The notes below the pieces were generated by a model, which saw only the letters and a program-made list of their open reading frames with translations, ran no database searches and was not told where the DNA came from. A stretch of 32,557 nucleotides of DNA from Planctomycetota bacterium (GTDB lineage Bacteria > Planctomycetota > Planctomycetia > JALXBF01): contig JALXBF010000190.1 of the NCBI GenBank assembly GCA_026991575.1, forward strand, positions 1 through 32,557, read 5' to 3'. How positions within the stretch are numbered: position 1 is the stretch's first letter; every line of letters starts with the position of its first letter. Positions 31,428 to 32,557 of the stretch are shown here, piece by piece. Position numbers and translations under genes: made by a program.

Positions 31428-32557
31428 CTACGGACGGCCCTTATCACCGTGACCGCCACAACGCTCCGCTGCGGCACCGGCGCCTGCTGCCGTATCCGGG
31501 CCGTCGGGCTGTGAGCCAGGGCGGGCCCCACCCCCTCCTTGCGCATCGCCGGCACCAAGCATGATGCCAGCCAAGTAGCCGACCACGTCCCCGTCCTCGC
31601 GTGCGATCGAACACAGTAGCTTCGGGTCTCCTGCCAGGGCACACAGCTGCTGGACCGTCGGGCAGTACAACCGGTTCAGCGGCACAGCGGACAAGTATCG
31701 CCGAAACGTCTGAACTGCTTCCTGATACCGTCCCAGCCGGCACAGCAAGTTCACCTTGACCTGGGCGGCGATGTGGTCGGTCAACTCGGCGTTCTCATGC
31801 TGCGCTTTCTGCTCCAGCAATGCCAGCGCCGGTTCCGGATCCTCACCGGCCAGTGCCTTCAGGTAGGCCAGGCAGTCGTTGTACACGTCTTCAAACGGGA
31901 CGAAGCCACGGTATTGCAGCATCGGTGACAGGCGTCGGCCGTACTCGCACAGTTCGATCGCCCGGCGGATCGTGTCTGGATCGTCCGACTCGGTGGCGAA
32001 CCGGACGGTGGCCGAGAGGTGGGAGGTATCCACGAAGTAGGTGTTGTCTGCGAACAGCCAGTCCCGGCCTTCGATCAGCTCCATGAGCCCGTCCTGGGAG
32101 CAGTCGCGACCTTCTCGTTGGGCGACGGCATATCGGAGCGCCTCGAGGAGCTCGCCGTGGAGATGGGCCACCAACATGGCGATGCATTCGCGGCGGCCCT
32201 TGCTACCGGCGTACTGTTCCAGAGCGGTCACTGCCGCGCAGGTACCCAGCGTGTCCAGGATCATGCGGAAGCCCTTTGTCGGGTTCACCTGCTCGTGAAA
32301 GGCGATCTGGATGATCTCCTCCGGGGCCCCGTCGGTGGGCAAGGCCTCGATAGCCTGAGCCACCGGCTCGGGTTCATCGATGGCACGGAAGTATGGCCAG
32401 GCGGACGGGATGTCACCGGCATCCAGATAAAGCCGGCCGACTTCGCGGCATGCTGCGACGTACGCGTCTTCGTAGGCCTGCCGGACGTGATCGGGGAGGT
32501 TCTCCAAGGCGTCGCTGTGGATGAGCGGTAGGCCGAGGCGATGGCGTGCGGCTAGAA
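31428..32557 (-). CDS. Unidentified helical-repeat protein, C-terminal part (start lies beyond the right edge)
   Basis: The frame is open from the right edge to the stop at 31428, so this is at least 376 residues. A TTG at 32507 could be read as a start, but the frame continues upstream without a stop (AARHRLGLPLIHSDALENLP), so the true start is probably outside. The visible part is rich in paired amphipathic helices of TPR-like spacing (RQAYEDAYVAACREVGRLYL, later NLLCRLGRYQEAVQTFRRYL), suggesting a protein-interaction scaffold. There is no signal peptide or membrane segment in view. The last about 40 residues are glycine/alanine-rich and low in complexity. I do not recognise the family; such proteins are frequent in planctomycetes. 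It is upstream of lspA on the same strand. Confidence 0.7.
   Translation of the reverse strand, partial: LAARHRLGLPLIHSDALENLPDHVRQAYEDAYVAACREVGRLYLDAGDIPSAWPYFRAIDEPEPVAQAIEALPTDGAPEEIIQIAFHEQVNPTKGFRMILDTLGTCAAVTALEQYAGSKGRRECIAMLVAHLHGELLEALRYAVAQREGRDCSQDGLMELIEGRDWLFADNTYFVDTSHLSATVRFATESDDPDTIRRAIELCEYGRRLSPMLQYRGFVPFEDVYNDCLAYLKALAGEDPEPALALLEQKAQHENAELTDHIAAQVKVNLLCRLGRYQEAVQTFRRYLSAVPLNRLYCPTVQQLCALAGDPKLLCSIAREDGDVVGYLAGIMLGAGDAQGGGGARPGSQPDGPDTAAGAGAAAERCGGHGDKGRP

Noticed and set aside
1-32557. CRISPR arrays, insertion sequences, prophage genes, rRNA or tRNA genes
   Set aside because: No regularly spaced repeats, no transposase or integrase motifs, and no tRNA or rRNA signatures were found in reading both strands.

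Overview
The window looks like a chromosomal stretch of a GC-rich, Gram-negative-type bacterium, most likely a planctomycete. The pointers are a PEP-CTERM secreted lectin-like protein, a DUF4954-type beta-helix protein, a NagB/PIG-L fusion, periplasmic flagellar P- and L-ring genes, and an LPS-core gene set. The phylum call is inferred from gene content, not from a marker gene.

Layout. Positions 1-8034, minus strand: a flagellar rod/ring/hook-junction operon read as flgF-flgG-flgA-flgH-flgI-flgJ(rod-binding domain only)-flgN-flgK-flgL, with flgL running off the left edge. A PEP-CTERM lectin-like gene lies upstream on the same strand (8226-9005). From 9391 to 18009 is an envelope block: a deoxyhypusine-synthase-like protein of unknown role, lpxK (minus), then a plus-strand run hldE-waaF-two WaaP-type kinases-glycosyltransferase that would build and phosphorylate a heptose-containing LPS inner core, closed by convergent plsY (phospholipid synthesis). 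From 18163 to 21595 are a gamma-glutamyltransferase-family hydrolase, a redoxin lipoprotein interrupted by one in-frame TGA, and a PARG-like (TIGR02452/DUF2263) protein. Positions 21596-22958 hold no convincing gene but carry clustered inverted repeats. From 22959 to 28935 come the DUF4954 protein and an amino-sugar group in which a NagB-PIG-L fusion sits next to a stand-alone NagB and a stand-alone PIG-L deacetylase. From 29067 to the right edge: lexA with a palindromic operator over its promoter, a PanE-family reductase, lspA, and the C-terminal part of an unidentified protein that runs off the right edge.

The most interesting observation is at 19994-20533. A Tat-type lipoprotein signal and a thioredoxin fold are read in one frame, but the codon for the first residue of the CxxC active site is TGA, giving U-G-G-C. 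A perfect 6-bp hairpin with a GGTC loop follows 29 nt downstream, which is the form of a bacterial SECIS element. I read this as a previously mis-split selenocysteine-containing periplasmic or outer-envelope redoxin. Second-tier items are the hairpin-rich gene-free stretch at about 22.3-22.45 kb, the fused and unfused NagB/PIG-L set, and the LexA operator.
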